From Catenuloplanes atrovinosus (lineage in GTDB: Bacteria; Actinomycetota; Actinomycetes; Mycobacteriales; Micromonosporaceae), in contig NZ_JAVDYB010000001.1 in the NCBI RefSeq assembly GCF_031458235.1, positions 3,183,001 to 3,247,000 on the forward strand: DNA of 64,000 bases, written 5' to 3'. Positions 14,350-23,677 of the stretch are shown here, piece by piece. The translations under genes were made by a program, and so were the position numbers. The notes below the pieces were generated by a model. The model saw only the letters and a program-made list of their open reading frames with translations, was not told the DNA's origin and made no database searches. Each line of letters begins with the position of its first letter. The first letter of the stretch is position 1.

Positions 14350-16161
14350 TCACACCATCGCCGCCGCCCGCGCGGCCATGCCCAGGCCGACGATCATCAC
14401 CAGCACCGCGGTGCCGCGCGGTGCCAGCCGGGGCAGCCACCGCACCGCGCGCGGCAGCCGGGGAAGCCGGCCGAGCCGGCGGCGGACCGCGGCGAGTGCC
14501 AGCCCGACCATCGTCAGCGTGGCCGCCATGCCGACGCCGTAGGCGACGACCAGCAGAACCCCGAACGCGGTACGGCCCAGCCCGATCGCGCCGAGCAGCA
14601 CGACGACGGCACTCGGGCTCGGCACCAGCCCACCGGCGAGCCCGATCCCGGCCGGCCCGAGCGCCCCTCTCCCGCCGGCCGCTCCGTGATGGTGATGGTG
14701 ATGCGCCCCGGCGGGCGCGGCCACCGGCGGTCCGGCCAGAACCGCGAGTCCACCGACCCCGGCACGGTGATCGGCGGGGCGCTCCTCCGCGTCGCCGTGG
14801 CTCTTTCCCGGGCCACCGGCCTGGTGCGCGCGCCCGTCGGAACCGTGCCAGTGGCGGCCGTTGTTGGTCATGCGCCCGTCGGGGCCGTCCACGTGACCGC
14901 CGAGGTTCGGCGTGCGCCCCTCGGAGCCGTCCACCTGGCCGCTGAGGTTGGGTGTGTGCTGGTCAGGGCCGTGCCAGTGGCCGCCGGTATTGGGCGGGTG
15001 CCCGTCGGGGCCGTCCGACTCGTGCAGGTGCCGGCCGAGATCAAGCCCGTGCCCGCCGGGGCCGTGCGGGTGCCCGTCCGGGCCATGGTGGTGACCGCCG
15101 AGGCGGTTCCGGAACATCCCGATCCCGACCGCGACCACGATCATGCCGCTGACCACGCCCAGGAAGCCGAGCACCCGCTCCCCCACCAGCGAGGTCGCGG
15201 ACAGCAGCAGCCCCACCACCAGCACCGCACCGGTGTGCGACGCCGTCACGGCCAGCACGACCGCGCCACCGTCCCGCCAGCGCCGCGCCCGCCCGGCCCG
15301 GAGCCGCGCCCATCGCGCCCGCACTCCGGTGCCGCCGGAAGCGGCACGTCCGCCGGCGCGGGAGGCGCTCCCGCCGTCGGCCCACAGGGCGCCCGAGCCG
15401 AGCGCGTAACCCGCCATGACCAGCTTCCCGTGGCCCGGCAGGGCCGCGTGACCGGCGCCGAGGGCCAGCGCCAGCAGCACCGCCAGCACGCCCACCACCG
15501 GCGTCAGCCGCCCGGCGGCGAGCCGCTGGAACGCGGCCTCCGCGGCGGCGGCCCACTCCCCGAGCGGCCCCGCACCCGCCGGCACCACCGCGGAGATCGG
15601 CGCCGCCGACCCGGGCTGGACCCGCAGCACCGCCGACCGCACGGACGGGGAGGCGGCCAGCGGGTCCACCGGATAGGACCGCAGCACGTCGCTCGCGCTG
15701 GCCGCGGGCACCGGCGGGTCCACCAGCCGTACCCCGTCCACCGCGATCGCGGTGAGCTCGTGCCAGCCGACGCGCTCCGGCGCGTACCCGTTGATGATCT
15801 CGATCTGGGAGACCGCCCGGACCGGCGCGCTCAGCGAGCAGGTCAGCCGGCTGGTCCGCAGCCCGCCGTCGCCGGGGCGGTACTCGAACCCGCGCGGCGC
15901 CACCTCCCACCCGACCGCCGTGCCGTCGACGCGCAGCGTGATCGCGGACGCGAACTCGGCGCACCCGGGCGCGTCGCCGCGCAGCGTCGGCAGCTCGGCC
16001 AGGTCGAGCACGGCCAGCGCCTCGACCCGGTCCGGCCGGACGGTGAGACCCACGTACTGGTTGGTGGACAGGTTCCCGAGCGGGTGCGCCGCGGCCGGCG
16101 CCGCCGGCCACAGCAGCACCGCGATCAGGCCCGCCACCAGCGCGGACACCCGCCGGCTCAC
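14350..16161 (-). CDS. Nickel/cobalt transporter-like membrane protein with His-rich loop
   Basis: 603 residues. A signal or first helix (LVAGLIAVLLWPAAPAAAHP) leads into an extracytoplasmic domain (about 30-215). About six membrane helices then carry ALGAGHAALPGHGKLVMAGY, which resembles the HxxxxDH-type signature region of the NicO/RcnA family. Between helices, residues about 350-470 form a repeat-rich loop with GGHHHGPDGH and GGHWHGPDQH, plus a HHHHHH run near 490. Such loops bind Ni or Co. GTG 16161 overlaps the stop of the TPR gene. Transport direction is not proven; proximity to sodN suggests nickel supply. Confidence 0.78.
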   Translation of the reverse strand: MSRRVSALVAGLIAVLLWPAAPAAAHPLGNLSTNQYVGLTVRPDRVEALAVLDLAELPTLRGDAPGCAEFASAITLRVDGTAVGWEVAPRGFEYRPGDGGLRTSRLTCSLSAPVRAVSQIEIINGYAPERVGWHELTAIAVDGVRLVDPPVPAASASDVLRSYPVDPLAASPSVRSAVLRVQPGSAAPISAVVPAGAGPLGEWAAAAEAAFQRLAAGRLTPVVGVLAVLLALALGAGHAALPGHGKLVMAGYALGSGALWADGGSASRAGGRAASGGTGVRARWARLRAGRARRWRDGGAVVLAVTASHTGAVLVVGLLLSATSLVGERVLGFLGVVSGMIVVAVGIGMFRNRLGGHHHGPDGHPHGPGGHGLDLGRHLHESDGPDGHPPNTGGHWHGPDQHTPNLSGQVDGSEGRTPNLGGHVDGPDGRMTNNGRHWHGSDGRAHQAGGPGKSHGDAEERPADHRAGVGGLAVLAGPPVAAPAGAHHHHHHGAAGGRGALGPAGIGLAGGLVPSPSAVVVLLGAIGLGRTAFGVLLVVAYGVGMAATLTMVGLALAAVRRRLGRLPRLPRAVRWLPRLAPRGTAVLVMIVGLGMAARAAAMV

Positions 16162-17435
16162 GCGGTCACGCCCAGCAGCCGGCGCGCGTCCGCGGCGCCG
16201 GACGGCGAGAAGTGCGGGTTGCGGGACAGCGCCTCCCCGAGGTGCCCGCGCCAGGCCGGATCGCCGAGCGCGTGCGCGATGACGCCGAGGTGATAGAGGT
16301 GCGACGCGGGCCGCGCGCCGCCCGCCAGCGCGGCCCTGGCCAGCGGCAACGCCTCCGCGTCGCGCCCGGCCGCGTGCAGCGACCAGGCGTAGGCGTCGAT
16401 CACGTCCGGGTGCCGCCGCCGGTCGTACTCGGCGCGCGCCGCCGCGACCGCCGCGTCCGGGTCGCCGGCCGCGATCGCCAGCGACGCGCCGGTGATGCCG
16501 TCCACGCCGCCGTTCGCGGTGAACAGCCCGTGCTGCGCCGTCGCCAGCGCCACCTGCGCCGCGGCCTCGTCGTCCCGGCCGAGCGCGCGCAGCAGGTCCG
16601 CGTGCTCCAGCAGGTTCCCGGCCTCGGGCGGCAGCGCCGCCCAGATCTTCAGGGCCTCGACGGTACGCCCCTGCGCCGCCAGCACCCGGGCCTGGCCCCG
16701 CCGGAGCGCCGCGGCGTGCGGGTCCGCCAGCAGCCCGGCCCGGTAGGCCGCGGACGCGCCGGCCAGGTCGCCGCGGTTCCACGCGAGGTCGCCGAGGTGC
16801 GCGTGGCAGAAGCCGAGGTCGGCCGGCGTGGTGGCGGCGGTCAGCGCGCGGCCCATCAGCTCGGCCGCGCCCGCGTCGTCGCCGCGAAGTTCCAGATCAT
16901 AGGAGCCGCGCGCGTACGCCGAGAGTCCCGGCCGCAGGTCCAGCAGCCGCTGCACCGCCCCGGTCGCGGTGCCGGCCGGGCCGAGCTGGGTCAGCGCGTC
17001 CGCGAGCACCGCCTGCGCCGCCGCGTCGTGGCCGTCCAGCCGCAGCGCCTCGGTGGCCAGGTCGCGCGCGGCCGCGAAGTCGTGCCGCGCGTTGGCCAGC
17101 ATCCCGTCCGCGACCAGCGCGTCCACGTTCCCGGCCGGGCGCAGCGCCCGGGAGCGGCGCACCGCCTCCTCCGCCCGTGCGTAGTCGCCCGGGTCGCCGG
17201 TGCCCCGCGCACGCTCGACGTGCAGCACGGCGAGGTGCGCCCAGGACGCCCAGTCCCCGGGCACCGACCGCAGCCGGTCCTGCGTCACCGCGATCGCGTC
17301 GGCCGGCGCGCCCCCGGTCGCGGTGACCGTCGCCGCCGCGTCCGGCCGGTGCGGCACCGCCGCGCCCGCGGTGAGCAGCACGGCCGCCGCGACCGTCAGC
17401 AGCGCGGCCCGCACCGGCCGCCTCCCGCCCGGCAT
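16158..17435 (-). CDS. Secreted or membrane-anchored TPR protein
   Basis: 425 residues with an N-terminal hydrophobic segment (VRAALLTVAAAVLLTAGAAV). It is followed by TPR-like helical repeats through to the end, e.g. YARAEEAVRRSRALRP, DLATEALRLDGHDAAAQAVL and YRAGLLADPHAAALRRGQ. It is the middle gene of a tight three-gene operon: two bases after the DUF4331 stop, and overlapping the transporter start by GTGA. TPR proteins mediate protein contacts, so it may scaffold the DUF4331 protein and the transporter at the cell surface (inference). Confidence 0.8.
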   Translation of the reverse strand: MPGGRRPVRAALLTVAAAVLLTAGAAVPHRPDAAATVTATGGAPADAIAVTQDRLRSVPGDWASWAHLAVLHVERARGTGDPGDYARAEEAVRRSRALRPAGNVDALVADGMLANARHDFAAARDLATEALRLDGHDAAAQAVLADALTQLGPAGTATGAVQRLLDLRPGLSAYARGSYDLELRGDDAGAAELMGRALTAATTPADLGFCHAHLGDLAWNRGDLAGASAAYRAGLLADPHAAALRRGQARVLAAQGRTVEALKIWAALPPEAGNLLEHADLLRALGRDDEAAAQVALATAQHGLFTANGGVDGITGASLAIAAGDPDAAVAAARAEYDRRRHPDVIDAYAWSLHAAGRDAEALPLARAALAGGARPASHLYHLGVIAHALGDPAWRGHLGEALSRNPHFSPSGAADARRLLGVTA

Positions 17436-17437
17436 CG

Positions 17438-19150
17438 TCACTCGCCCTTGGTCGCGAACGGGTCGCTCGGCGGGAGCAGCGTGGGATCGTCCGCGACCCG
17501 GGCCGTGCCCACCACCCGGCCGGGCGTGAACGGCACCGGTGGCGACCCGGCCGGCACCGCGGCCACCCGCACCTGACGGCGGCGCCAGAGCAGCGCGAAC
17601 ACCACCAGCGCCACCCCGGCCGCGCCCGCGAGCCCGGCCGCGACCGTGGTGAGCATGGTCTGGCCGAGCGGCCCGGACCGCGCCGCGAGCTGCGGCACCA
17701 TGCCGGTGCCCTGCTGGTCCGCGGCCGGGGCCGCCGCCGCGCGGACCCACGTGGTGTTGGGCAGCGCCACGTACGGGAACGTGCCGGCGAAGCCCTGGTC
17801 GTTCGCGTCCACCTGGTCGCCGGTGCCGAGCGCGTCGACCAGCTTGCCGGTCTGCGCCGCGCCGGCCAGCGCCTGGAGCGAGATGTCCACGACGTCGTCG
17901 GTGAGCCGGCGCCCGTTCGGGAAGCCCTGCTGGTCGCCGCCGAGCACGCCGAGCCGGGACGGGTCCGCGGTGACCGGCGTGGTCAGGTTGAGCCGCAGTT
18001 GCTCGGACGGGCGGAACGCGTCCGGGTCCGCGTCCGCGTTCGCCAGCTGCGAGTTGAGGTCCGCCTTGATCGGGCCGCCGGCCTTGGTGGTGAGCCCGGT
18101 CAGGAAGATCTCGGCCAGGTCCGCGCGGGGCGTGGCGGGCGCGGGGATGCCGTAGATCTGCTCGATCAGCTTCGGCACCTCGGGCTCGTTGACCCGCGCG
18201 ACCAGCGTGGCGTTGTCCGCGTCACGGTCCGGCGTGGACGCGTTGAAGCCGTCCTTCAGCCCGGCCGGCACGATCACCTCGTTGATCAGCGGGTTGCCGA
18301 GCCGGGAGACCTGCACGGTGTCGCCGGTGACGCCGCGGTGCTCGCCCGTGATCCGTACCCGCGGGCGCTCCGTGGTGGACCAGACGCCGACGACCGGGTT
18401 GCGCGTGGCGTCGTGGCCGAGCGCCACGTCCTTGTACGGCACCTCCAGCGCGATCGTGTTCACGTTGAACCCGGACAGCGAGTCGGTGCCGGTCTCGCTC
18501 AGGTCGCCGCCGTAGAGCAGGTCGAACACGCGCAGGTCCAGGAAGAACGGGTCGTCGGCCTGCCCGGCGAAGATCCGCCAGCCGCCGTCGAGCGTGATCG
18601 TGGCCGCGTCGCGCAGCTTCTGGTACTCCGGCATGGACGCGTCGCCGACCCGGGACGGCGCGACCGGCGCACTCGGCACCGCGGTCTCGAACGGCGCGCC
18701 GCCGAACGACGCCTCCAGCCTGTAGCTCTGCCGGACCAGCAGGTTCTCGTCGTCGAGCGCGGTCACCGGCCCGTCGTTGTAGAGGAACGTGCGGTCGCCG
18801 CGCCGGTCGTCGGTCCGGAACGTCCACCGGAACACCACGTCCGGTCGCGCGTCCCCGTCGTTGTCGACCTTGATGTTGTAGGTGGCGTCCGTGGCGAACG
18901 GGAAGAAGTTCGGCCCGCCGTCCGGCGCCTCGAACGGCATCACGTTGAGCACGAACGTCACGAAGCCGGGCCGGTCCGGGCTGGTGAACGCGTACAGATC
19001 GGTGTTGTCGACGGCCGGGTCGGCCGCGATCGCGGGCGCCTCCCGGTGGCTGGACGCGTCGGCGGCCGGCGGTGCGAGCACGTATCCGGCCGCACCCGCT
19101 ATCAGCGCGGCCGCCGTGCCGGCCACCGCCTTGCGCGCTATCGTGGACAT
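17438..19150 (-). CDS. DUF4331 secreted protein with C-terminal membrane anchor
   Basis: 570 residues. A signal peptide (AVAGTAAALIAGAAGYVLAPP) is followed by SSHREAPAIAADPAVDNTD, the hallmark N terminus of DUF4331. Further family features are DNDGDARPDVVFRWTFR and FAGQADDPFFLDLRVFDLL. A C-terminal helix (about 505-530, LTTVAAGLAGAAGVALVVFA) precedes a basic cytosolic tail. It is the first gene of the operon with the TPR and Ni/Co-transporter genes. Function is unknown; the set occurs together in other actinobacteria as I recall, unverified here. Confidence 0.82.
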   Translation of the reverse strand: MSTIARKAVAGTAAALIAGAAGYVLAPPAADASSHREAPAIAADPAVDNTDLYAFTSPDRPGFVTFVLNVMPFEAPDGGPNFFPFATDATYNIKVDNDGDARPDVVFRWTFRTDDRRGDRTFLYNDGPVTALDDENLLVRQSYRLEASFGGAPFETAVPSAPVAPSRVGDASMPEYQKLRDAATITLDGGWRIFAGQADDPFFLDLRVFDLLYGGDLSETGTDSLSGFNVNTIALEVPYKDVALGHDATRNPVVGVWSTTERPRVRITGEHRGVTGDTVQVSRLGNPLINEVIVPAGLKDGFNASTPDRDADNATLVARVNEPEVPKLIEQIYGIPAPATPRADLAEIFLTGLTTKAGGPIKADLNSQLANADADPDAFRPSEQLRLNLTTPVTADPSRLGVLGGDQQGFPNGRRLTDDVVDISLQALAGAAQTGKLVDALGTGDQVDANDQGFAGTFPYVALPNTTWVRAAAAPAADQQGTGMVPQLAARSGPLGQTMLTTVAAGLAGAAGVALVVFALLWRRRQVRVAAVPAGSPPVPFTPGRVVGTARVADDPTLLPPSDPFATKGE

Positions 19151-19288
19151 GGATCTCCCCTACCCCTGGGTTCCGTGGAAGACGTGGCTGGTTCCCACGG
19201 GCAGGTTCGGCGGCCGGTTCAGCGCGGATGGCGCGGTGTGGACTTGCCGACAACCACCCATCCGGTACGGCGTGCGGCTCCGAACCCG

Positions 19289-19316
19289 TCAATCGCGCAC
19301 GGTCAATCGCGCACGG
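19289..19316. repeat. 14-bp tandem duplication at a gene end
   Basis: TCAATCGCGCACGG is present twice head to tail. On the reverse strand it encodes the last residues (TVRD) and the stop of the kinase gene, so the stop codon has been duplicated just past the functional end. Probably a replication-slippage product. Confidence 0.85.
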
Positions 19317-20232
19317 TCAGCGCGCCCGCCTCCGCGAGCGCGGCCGGCACGTCGCCGCGGCCGAGCGCGGACGCCAGCGTGACCGCGCCGTCCAGCGGCG
19401 TCCCCGCCCCGGCCCGCGCCTCGAGCCCGCGCGCGCGGCACGCGCGCTCCAGCAGCCCGGCGAGCCGCCCGCCCGGCCGTACCAGGTTCCCGGTCACCGC
19501 CACGTCCCGGGCGCCGGAGCCCGCGGCGGCGCGGGCGGTGTCCGCCAGGTGCCCGGCCGCCTCCGCCAGGATCGACGCCGCCACCGGGTCGTCCGCGGCG
19601 GCCTCGGCCACGGACGGCGCGAACGCGGCCAGCACGCCGGCCCGGTCCGCGCGCCCGGTCAGGTCCGCCACCACGGCGGCCGGCTCGCCGGCCCGGGCGC
19701 GCAGCAGCTCCAGCAGCGGCGCCGAGCCGCCGGGGCGGCCGTCCACCGCGCGCAGCGCCGCCCGCATCCCGGCCCGCCCGATCCACCCGCCGCCGCCGTC
19801 GTCGCCGAGCAGGTGGCCCCAGCCGTCCGCCCGGCGCCAGCCGGTGCTCGGCGCGCCGCCGAACGCGACCGCGCCGGTCCCGGCCGCGAGCACCACGCCG
19901 GCGCCGCCGTCCTCCCGGAGTGCGCCGGCGGTGAGCCCGAGGCCGCCCGCGTACGCGGTGAGCAGGTCGGAGCAGACCGCCACGCGCGGCGCCGTCACGG
20001 CCGCCAGCAGCGGATCGCGCAGCGCGGGGCCGAACGTGGCCACGCCCGCGCAGCCGATCACCACCACGTCCGGCGACAGCGGCCGCAGCAGCTCCGTGAT
20101 CACCGGTGCCAGGTCGGCGCCCGAGATCCGTACCGGCCCGGGGGCGGAGGTCTCCGCCACGACGCGGCCGTCGCACACGGCCCGGGCCCGGACGCCGGAC
20201 CCGCCGACGTCGATCCCGGCCACCAGTGTCAT
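19303..20232 (-). CDS. N-acetylglucosamine kinase-like ATPase (BadF/BadG family)
   Basis: 309 residues. The N-terminal phosphate loop VAGIDVGGSGVRARAV, AGTGAVAFGG (about 131-140), GWGHLLGDDGGGGWIGR (about 150-166) and a second ATP-binding region near VAVTGNLV match the BadF/BadG/BcrA/BcrD-type GlcNAc kinases. It would phosphorylate an amino sugar with ATP in the cytosol. It lies five bases after murQ on the same strand, so the pair likely serves cell-wall amino-sugar recycling. MurNAc/anhMurNAc is as possible a substrate as GlcNAc. Confidence 0.88.
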   Translation of the reverse strand: MTLVAGIDVGGSGVRARAVCDGRVVAETSAPGPVRISGADLAPVITELLRPLSPDVVVIGCAGVATFGPALRDPLLAAVTAPRVAVCSDLLTAYAGGLGLTAGALREDGGAGVVLAAGTGAVAFGGAPSTGWRRADGWGHLLGDDGGGGWIGRAGMRAALRAVDGRPGGSAPLLELLRARAGEPAAVVADLTGRADRAGVLAAFAPSVAEAAADDPVAASILAEAAGHLADTARAAAGSGARDVAVTGNLVRPGGRLAGLLERACRARGLEARAGAGTPLDGAVTLASALGRGDVPAALAEAGALTVRD

Positions 20233-20237
20233 CGCGC

Positions 20238-21134
20238 TCAGCCACCGAGCCGGGCCAGCGCGGACCGCACCACCCCGCCGCTCGCCTCGAGGGCCCGTCG
20301 CGCGGTGGGCGGGTCGACGCCGGCCAGCACCGACGTGATCGCCACCTTCAGGTCGCCGTCCGCGGCGGCGAGCGCGGCGCGGCACTCCGGCTCGGCCGCG
20401 CCGGTCGCCTCCGCGAGCGTGGCCAGCATCCGGCCGCGCAGCTTCGCGTTGGTGGCACGCACGTCGACCATCAGGTTCGAGAACGTGCGGCCCATCCGGA
20501 TCATCACCGCGGTCGAGAACGTGTGCAGCAGCATCTTCTGCGCGGTCCCGGCCTTCATCCGGGTCGACCCGGCGATCGCCTCCGGCCCGGTGGCGGCGCA
20601 GACCAGCACGTCCGGGGCGAGCGGCGCGGCCGGGTTCGCGGTGATCAGCACGGTCGGCGCGCCCACCGCCCGCGCGGCCTCGAACGCGCCGCCGACATAG
20701 GGGGTGCGCCCGGACGCCGCCAGCCCCACCACCAGGTCGATCCCGGCGACGCCGGCCAGGTCGGCACGGCCCAGTTCGGCGGAGTCCTCGACCTCCTCCA
20801 CCGCGGCCGTCATCGCCGCGCCGCCGCCGGCCAGGTGCGCCACGAACCGGTCGCGCGGATACCCGTACGTGGGCGGGATCTCCGCCGCGTCCATCACGCC
20901 GAGCCGCCCGGACGAGCCCGCGCCCACGTAGTGCACCCGCCCGCCCGCGCGCAGCGCCGCGACGCCCAGCTCCACCGCCCGCGCCAGCTCCGGCAGCGCG
21001 GCACCGACCGCGGTGGCCACGGTCGCGTCCTGCGCGTTGATCAGCCGGAGTACGCCGAGCGTGTCCAGCCGGTCGATCTCCGCGGTGGCCGGGTTCCGTT
21101 CCTCCGTGGGCGACTGCACCCGCACGACCCTCAT
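20238..21134 (-). CDS. murQ: N-acetylmuramic acid 6-phosphate etherase
   Basis: 298 residues. The SIS-domain signature [20 protein letters not shown] (about 68-87), [16 protein letters not shown] (about 136-151) and the [13 protein letters not shown]-terminal motif identify MurQ, which cleaves the lactyl ether of MurNAc-6-phosphate to give GlcNAc-6-phosphate. Length is normal for the family. It is upstream of the amino-sugar kinase. A divergent serine dehydratase gene begins 140 bp away. No RpiR-type regulator is adjacent. Confidence 0.93.
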   Translation of the reverse strand: MRVVRVQSPTEERNPATAEIDRLDTLGVLRLINAQDATVATAVGAALPELARAVELGVAALRAGGRVHYVGAGSSGRLGVMDAAEIPPTYGYPRDRFVAHLAGGGAAMTAAVEEVEDSAELGRADLAGVAGIDLVVGLAASGRTPYVGGAFEAARAVGAPTVLITANPAAPLAPDVLVCAATGPEAIAGSTRMKAGTAQKMLLHTFSTAVMIRMGRTFSNLMVDVRATNAKLRGRMLATLAEATGAAEPECRAALAAADGDLKVAITSVLAGVDPPTARRALEASGGVVRSALARLGG

Positions 21135-21274
21135 CGCAGACCCCCCGAGACGGGATTCACCCGGCGACGAGCGGGCAACCCCTCAGACAACATCACGCGT
21201 CAGCAGGGAACCTACCAACGCGCCCGGGATACCGTTGCCATGGATCACCCGGAGAACCCGACGGAGACAACACC

Positions 21275-22642
21275 GTGGCCATCTCGGTCTTTGACCTCTT
21301 CTCGGTCGGCATCGGCCCGTCGAGCTCACACACCGTCGGGCCGATGCGCGCAGCCCGCATGTTCGTGCACCGGCTCAAGGACGAGGGCCTGCTCGCGCAC
21401 ACCCGGACCGTGCGGGCGGAGCTGTTCGGCTCGCTCGGCGCGACCGGGCACGGGCACGGCACGCCCAAGGCCGTGCTGCTCGGCCTGGAGGGTGACGCGC
21501 CGGACACGGTCGACATCACCACCGCGGACGAGCGGGTGCGGCACGTGCACACCACCAGGACGCTGTCGCTGCTCGGCGCGCACGAGATCACCTTCGACCC
21601 GGGCACCGACCTGATCCTGCACCGGCGCCGGTCGCTGCCGTACCACGCCAACGGCATGACGCTGCACGCCTGCGACGAGACCGGTGCCACGCTGCTGTCG
21701 AAGACGTACTACTCGGTCGGCGGCGGGTTCGTCGTCGACGAGGAGGCGGCCGGCGCCGACCGGGTGAAGGTGGACGACACCGTGCTGCGCCACCCGTTCC
21801 GTACCGGCGATGAGCTGCTCCGGCTGACCCGCGACACCGGCCTGTCCATCTCCGCGCTGATGCGCCGCAACGAGACCGCGTGGCGCACCGAGCCGGAGAT
21901 CCGCGCGGGTCTGCTGGACATCTGGCACGTGATGCGCGCGTGCGTGGCCCGTGGCACCGACGCCGAGGGCCTGCTGCCCGGCGGCCTGAAGGTCCGCCGC
22001 CGCGCCGCCACCACCGCCCGCCAGCTTCGCGCCGCCGGTGCCCCGGCCGAGCACGCGATGGAGTGGCTGACCGTCTACGCCATGGCCGTGAACGAGGAGA
22101 ACGCGGCCGGCGGCCGGGTGGTCACCGCGCCCACCAACGGCGCGGCCGGGATCATCCCCGCGGTGCTGCACTACTACGTCAACTTCGTGCCCGGCGCGGA
22201 CGACGACGGCGTGGTCCGGTTCCTGCTCGCGGCCGGCGCGATCGGGCTGCTGTTCAAGGAGAACGCGTCGATCTCCGGTGCCGAGGTGGGCTGCCAGGGC
22301 GAGGTCGGCTCCGCGTGCGCGATGGCCGCGGGCGGCCTGACCGAGGTGCTCGGCGGCTCGCCCGAGCAGGTGGAGAACGCGGCCGAGATCGGCATGGAAC
22401 ACAACCTGGGGCTGACCTGCGATCCGGTCGGCGGGCTGGTGCAGATCCCGTGCATCGAGCGCAACGGCATGGCGGCCGTGAAGGCGGTCACCGCGGCGAG
22501 GATGGCGATGCGCGGCGACGGCCGGCACCACGTCTCCCTCGACAAGGTCATCAAGACCATGAAGGAGACCGGGGCGGACATGAAGGTCAAGTACAAGGAG
22601 ACCGCGCGCGGCGGCCTCGCGGTGAACGTCATCGAGTGCTAG
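21275..22642 (+). CDS. sdaA: L-serine ammonia-lyase (iron-sulfur type)
   Basis: 455 residues from GTG 21275. It is a single-chain [4Fe-4S] serine dehydratase with a beta domain ([20 protein letters not shown]) and an alpha domain holding [34 protein letters not shown] and [13 protein letters not shown]. The Cys residues in these motifs are the expected cluster ligands. It converts L-serine to pyruvate and ammonia in the cytosol. It is monocistronic or weakly linked to the following lipoprotein gene (51-bp gap). Oxygen sensitivity of such clusters is known for the family. Confidence 0.95.
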   Translation: MAISVFDLFSVGIGPSSSHTVGPMRAARMFVHRLKDEGLLAHTRTVRAELFGSLGATGHGHGTPKAVLLGLEGDAPDTVDITTADERVRHVHTTRTLSLLGAHEITFDPGTDLILHRRRSLPYHANGMTLHACDETGATLLSKTYYSVGGGFVVDEEAAGADRVKVDDTVLRHPFRTGDELLRLTRDTGLSISALMRRNETAWRTEPEIRAGLLDIWHVMRACVARGTDAEGLLPGGLKVRRRAATTARQLRAAGAPAEHAMEWLTVYAMAVNEENAAGGRVVTAPTNGAAGIIPAVLHYYVNFVPGADDDGVVRFLLAAGAIGLLFKENASISGAEVGCQGEVGSACAMAAGGLTEVLGGSPEQVENAAEIGMEHNLGLTCDPVGGLVQIPCIERNGMAAVKAVTAARMAMRGDGRHHVSLDKVIKTMKETGADMKVKYKETARGGLAVNVIEC

Positions 22643-22693
22643 CAACCTGTAACACCCCGCGGTTATCCTGTGACCCTTCGGGCGGGAGGTGCC

Positions 22694-23677
22694 GTGGGCG
22701 GCAGGACCAGATCCGGCGGGTGGCCGGCACGTCGCATCCGCTTCGACCGGCCCGGGCTGCGCCGCGCGGCGACCACCGCGGCCGTGGCGCTGACGCTGCT
22801 GCTGGCCACCGCGGCGGCGTGCGCCGAGCAGCGCGCCGCTCCACCGCCCTCGGTGCAGCAGCGCCTCGAGCAGTCCAGCATCTGGGGGCAGCCGGTGCTG
22901 CGGATCGGCGTCGCCACCAACGAGCCGCTGATGGGCGAGGTCCGCAACGGCGTGCACACCGGCTTCGACGTGGAGATCGCCCGCTACCTGGCCGCGTCGC
23001 TGGGGTACGCCAGTGACAAGGACATCCGGTTCGTCGAGGTGCACACGGACGACCGGCTGGAGTTCCTGATCGGCGGCAAGGTCGACCTCGTGGTGGCCAG
23101 CCTGTCGTATACGGAGGAGCGGGCCAAGCTGATCGGCTTCGCGGGGCCGTACCTGGTGACCCGGCAGTCGTTCCTCATTCCGGTCGCCGCGGAGTCCCGG
23201 CTGCGGACGCTGGAGGACTTCCAGGCGCCCGGCGTCGACGTGTGTTCCAGCGGCAGCTCCACCACCGAGAGCGAGCTGGCCCGCCGCGGCTTCGCCGTGA
23301 AACTGGTCGAGGACCTGCAGGAGTGCGTCGACGGCATGCTGTCCGGCCGGTTCGACGCGATGAGCTCCGACAAGACGATCCTGGCCGGTTTCCGCTCCCA
23401 GCACCCACAGAAGCTGATGCCGGTGGACCTGCCGCTCGGTGCGATCGAGCGGATCTGCGTCGGCGTGCCGATCGGCGACACCGCCCTGCGCGACGTGGTC
23501 GGGCACTTCCTGAAGGAGAGCTACGAGCAGGGCCGCGACGGCGGGACCAGCCCCTGGCTGACCGCCTACAACAAGACGCTCGGCCCCTGGTACGAGGACG
23601 GCACGGAGGTCACCCAGCCGGAGCCGCAGGACGTGCCCGAGCTGGTCGACTTCGACGACAAGGCGTCCCCGAGGTGA
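22694..23677 (+). CDS. Amino-acid-type solute-binding lipoprotein
   Basis: 327 residues from GTG 22694, preceded by GGGAGG; the frame extends to 22670. A basic leader and hydrophobic stretch end in LLLATAAAC, a lipobox. The mature protein is an SBP family 3 member: LRIGVATNEPLMGEV, GFDVEIARYLAASLG, VDLVVASLSYTEERA and FAGPYLVTRQSFLIP. It resembles GlnH/GluB glutamate- or glutamine-binding proteins. No ABC permease or ATPase is adjacent; instead the stop overlaps a membrane-protein start (GTGA). That recalls sensing pairs such as mycobacterial GlnH-GlnX more than a transporter (inference). Confidence 0.85.
   Translation: MGGRTRSGGWPARRIRFDRPGLRRAATTAAVALTLLLATAAACAEQRAAPPPSVQQRLEQSSIWGQPVLRIGVATNEPLMGEVRNGVHTGFDVEIARYLAASLGYASDKDIRFVEVHTDDRLEFLIGGKVDLVVASLSYTEERAKLIGFAGPYLVTRQSFLIPVAAESRLRTLEDFQAPGVDVCSSGSSTTESELARRGFAVKLVEDLQECVDGMLSGRFDAMSSDKTILAGFRSQHPQKLMPVDLPLGAIERICVGVPIGDTALRDVVGHFLKESYEQGRDGGTSPWLTAYNKTLGPWYEDGTEVTQPEPQDVPELVDFDDKASPR

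Noticed and set aside
14350-16782. Single 810-residue protein including the region upstream of 16161
   Set aside because: The part upstream of GTG 16161 is a shadow of the TPR gene. The signal peptide right after GTG 16161 and the GTGA overlap mark the real start.
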